Positions 16,260 to 24,013 of a stretch of DNA of 33,098 nt are shown here, piece after piece. The position numbers and the translations under genes were made by a program. Location: contig DJAA01000058.1 in the NCBI GenBank assembly GCA_002428085.1, forward strand, positions 1 through 33,098, given 5' to 3'. Every line of letters begins with the position of its first letter. Positions within the stretch are counted from its first letter, which is position 1. This DNA is from Sulfurimonas sp. UBA6014 (GTDB taxonomy: Bacteria; Campylobacterota; Campylobacteria; Campylobacterales; Sulfurimonadaceae). The notes beneath the pieces were generated by a model. It saw nothing but the letters and a program-made list of their open reading frames with translations, searched no databases and was not told where the DNA came from.

Positions 16260-16685
16260 GCACTCACTCATCATGATATCGGCCGCTTCATCTTTTCCGC
16301 CCTCTTTTTTGTCCGCGCCCAAAGAAATCAACTCCACACTTGAATCTTCATTGAGGTAAACAAAGTCATTACCCCAAGAATCTTTTGGCAATTTGGCATC
16401 TTTAAAATAACCACTTTTTGAATAATTGGGATATTTTTCCTCATCAGGATTTTTCACAAGTGCCTCTAAGCCCTCTTCTGTAGAGGGGTAAACACTGTTG
16501 TTGATTTTAAACATATCCAATGCACCGCTATAAATGCTTTTCATCTGAACACACACAAGATTTCTCTTTGCCTCTTCACCTTTTCCTGTCAAGTTTGGCA
16601 TTATCATAGCTGCTAAAAGCCCTAAAATAACGATAACAATCATAAGTTCTATAAGAGAAAAGCCGTTTTTTGATTTATTTTTCAT
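16254..16685 (-). CDS. gspG: Type II secretion major pseudopilin GspG
   Basis: 143 residues, the usual size. Leader ends at Gly8 (KNG/FSLIELMIVI), with Glu at +5 and a conserved hydrophobic helix with PNL at its end. The GspG globular signature is clear: YPSTEEGLEALV, then PKDSWGNDFVYL, and an ISLGADKKEGG loop that in GspG binds calcium. It forms the pseudopilus shaft that pushes substrates through GspD. First gene of the T2SS operon, with a TATAAT-like box about 87 bases upstream. AAAGG lies 9 bases before the ATG. A hairpin follows the stop codon. Confidence 0.95.
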   Translation of the reverse strand: MKNKSKNGFSLIELMIVIVILGLLAAMIMPNLTGKGEEAKRNLVCVQMKSIYSGALDMFKINNSVYPSTEEGLEALVKNPDEEKYPNYSKSGYFKDAKLPKDSWGNDFVYLNEDSSVELISLGADKKEGGKDEAADIMMSECK

Positions 16686-16771
16686 TGAGGGATACCTTTT
16701 TGTTTTTACTGATGATATGCACTTAAAAGAACACTTCCGCTAAAGTACATATTATCAGTTTTTAATAAAGG

Positions 16772-16777
16772 ATTATA
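16772..16777 (-). promoter_or_regulatory. -10 box TATAAT for the T2SS operon
   Basis: TATAAT on the minus strand in an AT-rich stretch, about 87 bases before the gspG ATG. Campylobacterota sigma-70 promoters depend mainly on the -10 box, so no clear -35 is expected. Confidence 0.5.
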
Positions 16778-16849
16778 GTTAAAAAAGGTAAAAAATTCTA
16801 ACCAACAAACAAGTTTCAAACATTGTCTTCTTTAACAATCATAATTAGT

Positions 16850-16855
16850 TATAAT
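16850..16855 (+). promoter_or_regulatory. -10 box TATAAT upstream of the DUF3015/DUF4105 genes
   Basis: TATAAT on the plus strand, preceded by periodic AT tracts. Transcription from here would give a leader of about 225 bases that includes the 13-codon hydrophobic frame and the 16950-16983 inverted repeat. The weaker TACAAT at 17052 could serve as a second, closer promoter. Confidence 0.4.
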
Positions 16856-17087
16856 AATCAAAATAATTTTAAAGGAAAATGCAGACCATGAACTTTATGT
16901 TGCGACTTTTCATAGCTCTTTATTTTTAAGCACTTGCAAATAGGTGTTGAGCATCTCAAAAGAAGTCGTGTTACAGAGATGCTTGGCATTAAGTAATTGA
17001 TGTTACACACTTTTTATCAAAGTACGTAAGGTCAATTAAGTAACTATGAACTACAATACGTCCAAATTAAATAGACAAAGGATTTAA

Positions 17088-17534
17088 ATGAAAAAGATTC
17101 TCATAAGTGTTATAGCGGTTTTGGCGTTAGGAACTATTGGTATGGCAAATGTAAATAGCCAGACAGGATGTGGTCTTGGGTCAATGATTATTAAAGATGA
17201 CTCTACTGCCATTATGCTTGCTCTTCAAGCAACAACAAATGGTATTTCAGGAAACCAGACGTTTGGTATCACTTCTGGAACTTTAGGATGTAAAAAAACA
17301 GAGTTTGTTATGAATGAAATGGCTGAGGAGTTTGTTGCTTCAAATATGGATATCTTAGCAAAAGAGATTGCTATTGGTCATGGTGAGTCTATCGACACTT
17401 TGGCAGAACTTTTACATGTAGAAGATACAGCGACTTTTTCTGCATCACTTCAAACAAACTACAATGCTATCTACACATCTCAAAAAGTACAAATGTCAGA
17501 CGTTCTTGACAATATAGCGACTACTTCTTTATAA
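17088..17534 (+). CDS. DUF3015 family exported protein
   Basis: 148 residues. Sec signal peptide with cleavage likely after GMA at residue 20. The mature part has the DUF3015 pattern: TGCGLGSMI with C28, then ATTNGISGNQTFGITSGT and GCKK with C68, which may form a disulfide. DUF3015 proteins are small periplasmic or surface proteins of unknown function, often beside DUF4105 genes as here. AAAGGA lies 5 bases before the ATG. The stop codon is followed directly by a hairpin and then the DUF4105 gene, so the two are probably co-transcribed. Confidence 0.88.
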   Translation: MKKILISVIAVLALGTIGMANVNSQTGCGLGSMIIKDDSTAIMLALQATTNGISGNQTFGITSGTLGCKKTEFVMNEMAEEFVASNMDILAKEIAIGHGESIDTLAELLHVEDTATFSASLQTNYNAIYTSQKVQMSDVLDNIATTSL

Positions 17535-17545
17535 ATGGTTCTCTT

Positions 17546-17569
17546 CCTAAGCGAAAAAATTCGTTTAGG
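17546..17569 (+). promoter_or_regulatory. Hairpin overlapping the DUF4105 ribosome binding site
   Basis: CCTAAGCGAA (17546-17555), a loop of four A, and TTCGTTTAGG (17560-17569): a 10-bp stem with one G-U pair. The 3' arm contains the AGG of the AGGA that precedes the GTG at 17580. No U-run follows, so a terminator is unlikely; it could control translation or mark an mRNA processing site. Confidence 0.6.
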
Positions 17570-17579
17570 AACTTCTGCT

Positions 17580-19403
17580 GTGTTTAAAATTCTCACGATT
17601 TTTCTTTTTTGTACCTCTTTTGTAAACGCTACTTTTTTAGAATCTCTCAATCAAGCAGAAAAACTTGATCTCTCACAACAAAGATACTGGCATTTGCTGC
17701 TTCATATGATAGAGGGGGAGAGTGAGATAGATGATGAACAATTTTTTATCGCACACGATGGCAAAAATAATCCAAAACATGAACTTGACTCTACCCTCTA
17801 TGCTCTCTATCATGAGAGTGTTTTTGATGATAATTCCACTGCGTGTCGTTTTCCTGCGAGAAAAGCTTGGTTAGAAGAACAACTCAACATTCATGATTTG
17901 CCCCAAGTTTTGTGCAAAGAGTACGATGCGATTTTGCAAAGAATCAACCCAAAATCTGCCACTTTTGTTTTCCCCTCCGCACACATAAATTCCCCTGCTT
18001 CCATGTTTGGCCACACATTTCTGCGCATCAACTCTGCCTATAAATCCAAACTCCTCTCTTATGCCATAAACTACGCTGCCGATGCAAATCCCGATGACAC
18101 CAATGCGGTCGCCTTTGCCCTTAATGGTCTTTTTGGAGGCTACTTTGGGAGCTACTCTCTTTTGCCGTATTATGACAAACTCAAAGAGTATAGAGATACT
18201 GAAAATAGGGATATTTGGGAGTATGACCTCAACCTCACCGAGGCAGAAGTATTAAAAATGTTTAGGCATATATGGGAACTCAACGGGACCCACTCTACTT
18301 ACTATTTTTTTACAGAAAATTGCTCTTATAATATGCTTTGGCTTCTAGAGTTAGCCAGGCCGAGTGTCCACTTAAGAGAGCATTTTCATTTTGAAGTTAT
18401 CCCGCTCGAGAGTATTCATGCCGCAAAAATCGAGGGTATTTTAGATACCACACACTATAGAGCCTCGAAAAGATCCATTCTCTTACAATATGAAACGCTT
18501 ATTGAGGAGAAATATATCCACCTGCCAAGGTCTTTAGTAGACGCGCAACTCCAACTCAAAGATGTCCTTGAGGATGCAAATATTAGTTTGCAACAAAAGC
18601 GCTATATTTTAGAAGCTTCGACAGAATTGCTGGAGTATTCCTTTAGTAAAAATACGATGCAAAAAGAGAAATATCTCGAACTTTTTTATGACTTTACACA
18701 GCAAAGAGCCACACTCGGGGAAGGGGAAAAATTGAGTAGACAAACACCTCCAAACCCGATTGACTCCCACAGAGCTATCAGAGCGACTGCTGGATTTGGA
18801 GTCAGAGAAGCAGATACGATAGGATTTCTAGGAATCCGTCCCGCCTATCATGACCTCCAAGACAGTAGCTATGGATTTTTACGAGGGACGCAGATAGAGT
18901 TCTTAAATCTTGATCTCTCTTACTCAAAAGATGCACTCAAAGTAGAAAAAGCAACGCTTATCTCTATTGCTTCTTTAGCACAAAGAACAGAATTTTTTAA
19001 AAATTTTTCATGGAGAACGCACTTTGGATTTGATACAAACTATCTCAATACAAATGCGAATTTTCTAGCAACTCTAGGCGCTGGATATACTTTTGGAAAT
19101 AAATCGGCATACCTGTACGCTTTAGCTGAACCACTTTTTTATGTAGAACAAAGCGGTGTATCTGGGCTCGGGGGAAGCGTAGGATTTGTAGTAGATAGAT
19201 ACAACTTTATGAGTACAAATATAGAGGCTACGCAGAGATTTTACGACACAGGTAAAGAGCAGTATCTTCTCCATGCCTCTCAAAATTTTAGACTTGCACA
19301 AAATTTTCAATTAAAATTTGATTATGACTATAGAGAAAAATACGACCAAGAAAAACGCCAAAGTGAGACAACGCTCAAAAGTGCGTTGAGTTACTATTTT
19401 TAA
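17580..19403 (+). CDS. DUF4105 family protein with C-terminal outer membrane barrel-like region
   Basis: 607 residues from GTG at 17580, chosen because AGGA lies 10 bases upstream and the product then begins with a clean Sec signal peptide (FKILTIFLFCTSFVNA). An in-frame ATG at 17535 adds 15 residues but has no ribosome site and would place a strong hairpin inside the coding region. The N-terminal half carries DUF4105 hallmarks: PSAHINSPASMFGHTFLRI (132-150) and FFTENCSYNML (about 243-253). The C-terminal 230 residues show alternating strands and end in SYYF, a typical barrel terminus. Three D/E-X-N-X-S/T sequons start at D83, E233 and D332. The function of DUF4105 is unknown; a hydrolase domain attached to an outer membrane barrel is inference. 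Confidence 0.82.
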   Translation: MFKILTIFLFCTSFVNATFLESLNQAEKLDLSQQRYWHLLLHMIEGESEIDDEQFFIAHDGKNNPKHELDSTLYALYHESVFDDNSTACRFPARKAWLEEQLNIHDLPQVLCKEYDAILQRINPKSATFVFPSAHINSPASMFGHTFLRINSAYKSKLLSYAINYAADANPDDTNAVAFALNGLFGGYFGSYSLLPYYDKLKEYRDTENRDIWEYDLNLTEAEVLKMFRHIWELNGTHSTYYFFTENCSYNMLWLLELARPSVHLREHFHFEVIPLESIHAAKIEGILDTTHYRASKRSILLQYETLIEEKYIHLPRSLVDAQLQLKDVLEDANISLQQKRYILEASTELLEYSFSKNTMQKEKYLELFYDFTQQRATLGEGEKLSRQTPPNPIDSHRAIRATAGFGVREADTIGFLGIRPAYHDLQDSSYGFLRGTQIEFLNLDLSYSKDALKVEKATLISIASLAQRTEFFKNFSWRTHFGFDTNYLNTNANFLATLGAGYTFGNKSAYLYALAEPLFYVEQSGVSGLGGSVGFVVDRYNFMSTNIEATQRFYDTGKEQYLLHASQNFRLAQNFQLKFDYDYREKYDQEKRQSETTLKSALSYYF

Positions 19404-19541
19404 CTGATGTTGCACACATTAAAACTCCATTACCACCTCAAGCATGCCATGACAGCATTAAAATAGATAAGCAATTTACAATTTATTGTATATTCTTAAT
19501 CAAAACTAAGATAAAATGAAACGATTTTTAAAATCTGAATT

Positions 19542-19611
19542 ATGAGCCCATCGCACAACAGAGGATTTTGTTCAAGTTCAAGGCAAAAGTATCGTTGTGC
19601 GGTGGGCTCAT
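19542..19611 (+). ncRNA. Structured element: 18-bp stem in the dedA leader region
   Basis: Arms 19542-19559 (ATGAGCCCATCGCACAAC) and 19594-19611 pair over 18 bases with a single G-U. The 34-base interior holds a second stem, TTTTG (19566-19570) with CAAAA (19584-19588), around a loop with TTCAAG twice. The arms are far more GC-rich than the flanks. GATAAAAT at 19510-19517 could be a -10, putting the element in the dedA leader or in a small RNA. No U-run follows, so it is not an ordinary terminator. Confidence 0.45.
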
Positions 19612-19646
19612 TCTATATAATTCGGGTGACATGGTTATGGGAATAA

Positions 19647-20234
19647 ATGGAAGAACTTTTTTTACACTGGCTTAAAGAATATGGGTATATCGTACTGTTT
19701 GGATGGAGTATTTTAGAGGGTGAGATGGGGCTTGTCATGGCAGGAATCATGTCACACACTGGAGATATGTCGCTTCCAATTGCCCTTGTGGTTGGTGCCT
19801 TAGGTGGATTTGTGGGTGATCAAATCTATTTTTATATAGGACGCTATAACAAAACCTATATCTACACAAAACTCTCCTCTGGACGCCGCAAATTTGCAAT
19901 CGCACATCTCTTGCTCAAAAAATACGGTTGGCCTATTATATTTGTGCAGCGCTACATGTACGGCATGCGAACGGTCATCCCAATGGCGATAGGTCTTACA
20001 AAATACTCAGGGAAAAACTTCGCCCTTATCAATCTTGCAAGTGCTTTGGCTTGGTCTGCCTTCACCATTATTCCAGCCTATTTTTTTGGAAACGAGCTTC
20101 TTGAAATTCTAAAATGGATGAAAATAAACTGGTTTTATGCCATTCCACTTGTTTTCACCTTCGCGGGTATTATTTTTTACTCATTCAGCAGATTTGAAAA
20201 AAATATACTCAAAAAACGTCGCATAAAAAAATAA
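19647..20234 (+). CDS. DedA family membrane protein
   Basis: 195 residues, normal for the family. Contains GDQIYFYIGRYN (about 57-68), where DedA proteins carry the conserved Gly-Asp and Phe-x-x-Gly-Arg, and FVQRYMYGMRTVIPMAIGLTK (starting near residue 98), the typical Arg-rich amphipathic motif, plus four to five hydrophobic segments and a basic C-terminus. DedA proteins sit in the inner membrane and are linked to lipid carrier recycling (undecaprenyl phosphate flipping in some members) and envelope homeostasis. The ribosome site is weak (GGGA about 9 bases upstream). Converges with trkH across 21 bases. Confidence 0.88.
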   Translation: MEELFLHWLKEYGYIVLFGWSILEGEMGLVMAGIMSHTGDMSLPIALVVGALGGFVGDQIYFYIGRYNKTYIYTKLSSGRRKFAIAHLLLKKYGWPIIFVQRYMYGMRTVIPMAIGLTKYSGKNFALINLASALAWSAFTIIPAYFFGNELLEILKWMKINWFYAIPLVFTFAGIIFYSFSRFEKNILKKRRIKK

Positions 20235-20255
20235 AAGCGCAGAGGTTACTGCTCA

Positions 20256-21707
20256 TCAAAACTGCCTCCAAAAATTGCGACTCAAGAGCAAAAGAACCGT
20301 AAAAAATTCAAGCCTTCCTATAATCATCGCAACCGATAAAACACCCAAATCAGCACTTTTGAAAAATGCGTAGTTTTGCGCAGGTCCTGTGAGGGAAAAA
20401 CCTGGACCAATATTGCCTACTGCAGCAAGGGAAGTCGTCAGGGAAGTCGTCATGTCATAGCCACTTGCAAAGAGGTAAAGCATAACAAGCAGGACAGTAA
20501 AGGCATATAACATCACAAAAGCATATGTCGAGTGGAGGACCTTATTTTGAACTTTATTGCGGTCAATAAAAATATTGACAATGGCGTTTGGATGGATGAT
20601 TTGCTTTATATCTGCCATGATAGATTTGATGACAACAATATAGCGAATCACTTTGACACCTCCTGCTGTAGAGCCCGCATTTCCCCCAATAAGCATCGCC
20701 ACAATAACAATAGCGATAGCCCCTTGCCCCCATAATGAATAATCAAGCGAAGCAAAACCTGTTGTCGTAAGTACCGACGCAATCGTAAAGCTAGCATGGG
20801 TGAGCGAATACATGAAGCTATCTGTACTATGGAAAGTATGTTCAAGGCTCAAAATAAGAGACAAAAATAAAAATATAACTACATACCATTGTATCTCCTC
20901 TGTTTTATACCCTTTTGCATCACCAAAAAAAAGCCTCAAATGGACAAGAAAGTTCATCCCTGAGATAATCATAAAAAAAGTAGTTGTCCAAAGCATCAAG
21001 GGATTGTCAAAGTATCCAAAGGAGGCATTTTTTGTAGAAAATCCCCCAGTAGAAATCGTAGCAAATGCATGGTTTATCGCATCAAAAGCACTCATTCCTT
21101 CAAGTTTAAGCAAAATCGCATCCACAAGGGTAAACAAAACATAGACACCCCAAATACGCAAAGCCGTATCTTTAATCTTGGGTGTGAGTTTTTCCATCTT
21201 TACCCCTGTTGATTCAGCTTTAAAAAGAGTCAAAGAACCACTAGGGTTTATCAAAGAAAAAAGTCCCACACCCAAAACAATGATTCCCATCCCTCCAAGC
21301 CAATGTGTAAGACTTCTATGGAGCAAAATCATTTTGGGCAATACTTCCACATCAGTGTAAATCGTGGCACCCGTAGTTGTAAATCCACTTACAGATTCAA
21401 AAATAGCCTGCGCCAAAGTTACATCACTGTAGAGCATGAGCGGCACAGAACCTGCAAATGCGAGTAAAATCCAAATAACATTGACAAAAACAATCCCCTG
21501 CTTGATGCTTAACTCAACTTTATGTTGCAACAAAACAAGATATAAAAAGAGATTGATTGAAAATAAGAGGGCATCAAAAAGTAAAAATTTGCCATACGCC
21601 TCACCTATCATGAGACCTAAAAATATTGGTATGGTTAAAAAAACACTCAGAGACAATCCAATAACTGAGAGTAATTTAAAAAGATTTTTTACAGAGCGTA
21701 TATCCAC
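20256..21707 (-). CDS. trkH: Potassium uptake transmembrane subunit TrkH
   Basis: 483 residues, normal length. Four selectivity-filter-like P-loops are visible: FTTTGAT, ISTGGFST, TTTGFAS and AVGNIGPGFS, each with the conserved Gly that lines the K+ path, and GGNAGSTAGGVKVIR before the last one, as in TrkH. Multi-pass inner membrane protein that takes up K+ with TrkA as its cytoplasmic gate. Starts with GTG at 21707, preceded by AGGTGA 7 bases upstream, and overlaps the end of trkA by 19 bases, so the two are translated together. Confidence 0.95.
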   Translation of the reverse strand: MDIRSVKNLFKLLSVIGLSLSVFLTIPIFLGLMIGEAYGKFLLFDALLFSINLFLYLVLLQHKVELSIKQGIVFVNVIWILLAFAGSVPLMLYSDVTLAQAIFESVSGFTTTGATIYTDVEVLPKMILLHRSLTHWLGGMGIIVLGVGLFSLINPSGSLTLFKAESTGVKMEKLTPKIKDTALRIWGVYVLFTLVDAILLKLEGMSAFDAINHAFATISTGGFSTKNASFGYFDNPLMLWTTTFFMIISGMNFLVHLRLFFGDAKGYKTEEIQWYVVIFLFLSLILSLEHTFHSTDSFMYSLTHASFTIASVLTTTGFASLDYSLWGQGAIAIVIVAMLIGGNAGSTAGGVKVIRYIVVIKSIMADIKQIIHPNAIVNIFIDRNKVQNKVLHSTYAFVMLYAFTVLLVMLYLFASGYDMTTSLTTSLAAVGNIGPGFSLTGPAQNYAFFKSADLGVLSVAMIIGRLEFFTVLLLLSRNFWRQF

Positions 21708-23014
21708 TTTTTCACCTTTTGTTCTTCAATAATCGTACAAAAAGCCATTATATAATCATTTTCTTCCACCAGCAAAGGCTCGCTAAATACAAATATTTTT
21801 TCTCCACGGATATAAACGCTATGAATATTAGAACCAGAGTATGGACGGATTATTTTTCCTATCAAGTCAGTCTCAGGGTAGATTATTCTTGTAAATGCTA
21901 CCGCACTCCCTCCACAAAAGAGTCTTGCATGGACAACAGAGCTAGAGTCTATTTTTTCTAATATTGCATAATATGCATTATTTTTTTGTCCTCGCACCAC
22001 TACGATGCCAAGCTTATGCATGAGGGCGTATTTGTTTGGATCATTGTTGATGGCAACAACTTTTTCTACGCCATACTCTTTGGCTTCTAGACACTTGACG
22101 ATATTTTCTTCATCATTTTTAGAAGTTGCAATCATCATATCTGCATTTTGCAGCCCCTCTTCTTTGATAAGGCGGTCGTTTCCGTACTGACTACTGATAA
22201 TGGCAACATCATTTTGTAAAATTTCTGCAGCGAGCTTACATTTTTCAAGATTTCTTTCGATAAGTTTTATGCTTACACCAGGCGCTACAAGTTTTTTTGC
22301 GATTTCTATCCCTAAAGAGTCTGCACCAAAAATAACAATTTTTTTAATCTCTTTTGGCATTTTGGTATCCATACGCGAGCACATATCTTTAACCGCTTTA
22401 GGAGCTCCAAAATAATATATCAAATCATTCGGCTTTAAAACATCTTTTTCGCTTGAGATAAAAAACTCTTTATTTCTTTCAATACCCACCATGATAAGCT
22501 CTTGCGTATTAAGCGAATGGGCTAAAATATACTCTTGAGGTTTATGCTGTGCTCGGATGGAGATGAGGCGAAAGTTGTTTTGATTGAGTTTTTTTACACT
22601 ATTTGCTTTTGGAAAATCAAGTAAAGATCTGACCGAATTAGCCGTGCGGGTGATAGGAAAAACTGATTCTGTTATCCCGAGCTTTAGAGCGATGGAGCTT
22701 TTAGCAAAAAAAGCATTGCGAAGTCGGACTATTTTATCTTTTACCTGCAAACTCTCATCTACTATCAGACAAGAGATAATATTTGTCTCATCACTATCCG
22801 TGACGGCGATAAATAAATCAATCTTTTTTCCCAATACAGAGTTGTATGTCGCAGGGTCTTCAACATTTCCTACAACAGAGTAGATGTCTATTTGCTCTTG
22901 GAGCATATTGATAGCGTCTGCATTTTTATCTATAACAGTCACATTGTGTTTCACGCTTAAGGTCGTTGCAAGTCTAAATCCAACCATACCTGCACCCGCA
23001 ATAATAATCTCCAT
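21689..23014 (-). CDS. trkA: Trk potassium uptake regulatory protein TrkA
   Basis: 441 residues from the ATG at 23014, which has GGGAG 7 bases upstream and starts exactly at the Rossmann fold MEIIIAGAGMVGF. Two RCK units: the first with GAGMVG and the acidic VIDKNAD that binds NAD(H), the second opening at KIVIFGADSLGIEIA near residue 228; each is followed by a TrkA_C domain. It gates TrkH in response to nucleotide ligands. A longer in-frame extension to 23131 runs through the divergent promoter region and is not conserved-looking. Divergent from the EamA gene. Confidence 0.95.
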   Translation of the reverse strand: MEIIIAGAGMVGFRLATTLSVKHNVTVIDKNADAINMLQEQIDIYSVVGNVEDPATYNSVLGKKIDLFIAVTDSDETNIISCLIVDESLQVKDKIVRLRNAFFAKSSIALKLGITESVFPITRTANSVRSLLDFPKANSVKKLNQNNFRLISIRAQHKPQEYILAHSLNTQELIMVGIERNKEFFISSEKDVLKPNDLIYYFGAPKAVKDMCSRMDTKMPKEIKKIVIFGADSLGIEIAKKLVAPGVSIKLIERNLEKCKLAAEILQNDVAIISSQYGNDRLIKEEGLQNADMMIATSKNDEENIVKCLEAKEYGVEKVVAINNDPNKYALMHKLGIVVVRGQKNNAYYAILEKIDSSSVVHARLFCGGSAVAFTRIIYPETDLIGKIIRPYSGSNIHSVYIRGEKIFVFSEPLLVEENDYIMAFCTIIEEQKVKKWIYAL

Positions 23015-23109
23015 CGAATCTCCCATATAATTTGGAGAAAAATTGTACTCCGAGCTTACATAATATTCTCTTAATTGATTTGGTATCATGGCAGAAAAAA
23101 AGGCTCCCC

Positions 23110-23997
23110 ATGAATAGCATGAACAACACACGCTTTATGTATCTTCTCGTGTTAGCCATGTTTTTGTGGGCAGGCGGTTGGAGTGCCTTAAAAATTTTAA
23201 CGTATGATGTCCCTGTTGATGTCATAATTTTTTGGCGTTTTTTTATTGTAACGCTCTCCTTTTTACCTCTCTTGTTTTTTATCAAACAGCCTGTTGTTTT
23301 GGATAAAAACACTCTCAAGTACGCCCTTGCTGGGGCTGTTCTTAATATCTCATTTATGGTGGGCTCCTTTTTAGGGGTAAAGTACGGGTTGGCTGGATCT
23401 GGTGGGGTTATCATCACGACACTCAGTCCTGTTATGACTTTTTTATTTGTCGCTATTTTGTTCAAAAAAAGGCTTCAAAACATTCAGTATTTCGGTCTTG
23501 CACTGGGAATAGTTGGTGGATTTATCATGCTTGAACTCAAAGATATAAATCTCTTCCTTAATGGCTCAAATACCTATTTTTTATTATGTGCCATTATCTG
23601 GGCAGGAGTCACTATCGTATCGCAACATTCGCACAAATATCTCCATCCCATTCACTATAGTTTTGTTATCTCTCTTATCGCTACTATCGCTGCCTTTGCG
23701 TATGCCTATAACTCTGATTTGTTGTCTGTTTTTAATGAGGGTTTTTATTTTTGGATAGCACTTCTCTATATAACTGTCCTTGGGCAGAGTATTGCAACAA
23801 CGATTTTTTTCATGGCTTCAGGAAAACTTGGGAGCGAAACAACAAGCTCATTTATGTTTTTAGTCCCTCTATTTGCCCTTATCATTGCGTGGATTGTTTT
23901 AGATGAACCCATTGAGATGCATATTCTCATAGGTGGTGCTGTGAGCTTAGTGGCGGTTTATTTTATCAATAGCACAAGGAAGAAAAAAGAGTGGTGA
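23110..23997 (+). CDS. EamA/DMT family transporter
   Basis: 295 residues, the usual size for ten-helix DMT proteins. Two EamA repeats: the first opens with MYLLVLAMFLWAGGWSALKI and has FWRFFIVTLSFLPL, the second has LCAIIWAGVTIVSQ; a late PLFALIIAWIVLDEPIE segment is the standard end of the second repeat. Inner membrane exporter or permease of small metabolites; the substrate is not predictable. AAAGG lies 8 bases before the ATG at 23110; an upstream in-frame start near 23032 would overlap the trkA promoter. Its 3' end contains a likely terminator for the opposite strand. Confidence 0.9.
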   Translation: MNSMNNTRFMYLLVLAMFLWAGGWSALKILTYDVPVDVIIFWRFFIVTLSFLPLLFFIKQPVVLDKNTLKYALAGAVLNISFMVGSFLGVKYGLAGSGGVIITTLSPVMTFLFVAILFKKRLQNIQYFGLALGIVGGFIMLELKDINLFLNGSNTYFLLCAIIWAGVTIVSQHSHKYLHPIHYSFVISLIATIAAFAYAYNSDLLSVFNEGFYFWIALLYITVLGQSIATTIFFMASGKLGSETTSSFMFLVPLFALIIAWIVLDEPIEMHILIGGAVSLVAVYFINSTRKKKEW

Positions 23998-24013
23998 CAA
24001 AGAACTCTCACTC
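23989..24013 (-). terminator. Probable terminator of the recA-eno-ftsB-AMIN operon
   Basis: On the minus strand GAGTG (24013-24009) pairs with CACTC (23993-23989), loop of 15 bases, followed by six T (23988-23983). It lies just after the AMIN protein stop and inside the 3' end of the convergent EamA gene. The stem is short. Confidence 0.45.

Larger units (their letters stand above)
16686..17087. other. 402-bp divergent intergenic region between gspG and the DUF3015 gene
   Basis: Holds promoters for both directions (see the two TATAAT boxes). Inside: a 13-codon frame at 16888-16929 encoding the hydrophobic peptide MNFMLRLFIALYF after AAAGGA; an 8-base inverted repeat AGCATCTC (16950-16957) and GAGATGCT (16976-16983); a direct repeat ATTAAGTAA at 16988 and 17035; and a possible nearer -10 TACAAT at 17052-17057. 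The frame 16928-16996 reads KHLQIGVEHLKRSRVTEMLG and might be a decayed gene end, but it has no start. Nothing here is firmly a gene. Confidence 0.5.

Noticed and set aside
16928..16996. Frame reading KHLQIGVEHLKRSRVTEMLG as a decayed gene end
   Set aside because: No start codon, only about 23 codons, no recognised family; may be chance.
17546..17569. Reading the hairpin after the DUF3015 gene as a rho-independent terminator
   Set aside because: No U-run follows, and it overlaps the ribosome site of the next gene, so a translational role fits better.
20235..20255. Possible terminator between dedA and trkH
   Set aside because: Stem is only about 5 bp with a bulge, although T-rich sequence follows on the minus strand; too weak to list.
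23015..23131. N-terminal extension of trkA and, on the other strand, of the EamA gene (23032-23109)
   Set aside because: Both run into the divergent promoter region, add no family sequence, and better starts with ribosome sites exist at 23014 and 23110.
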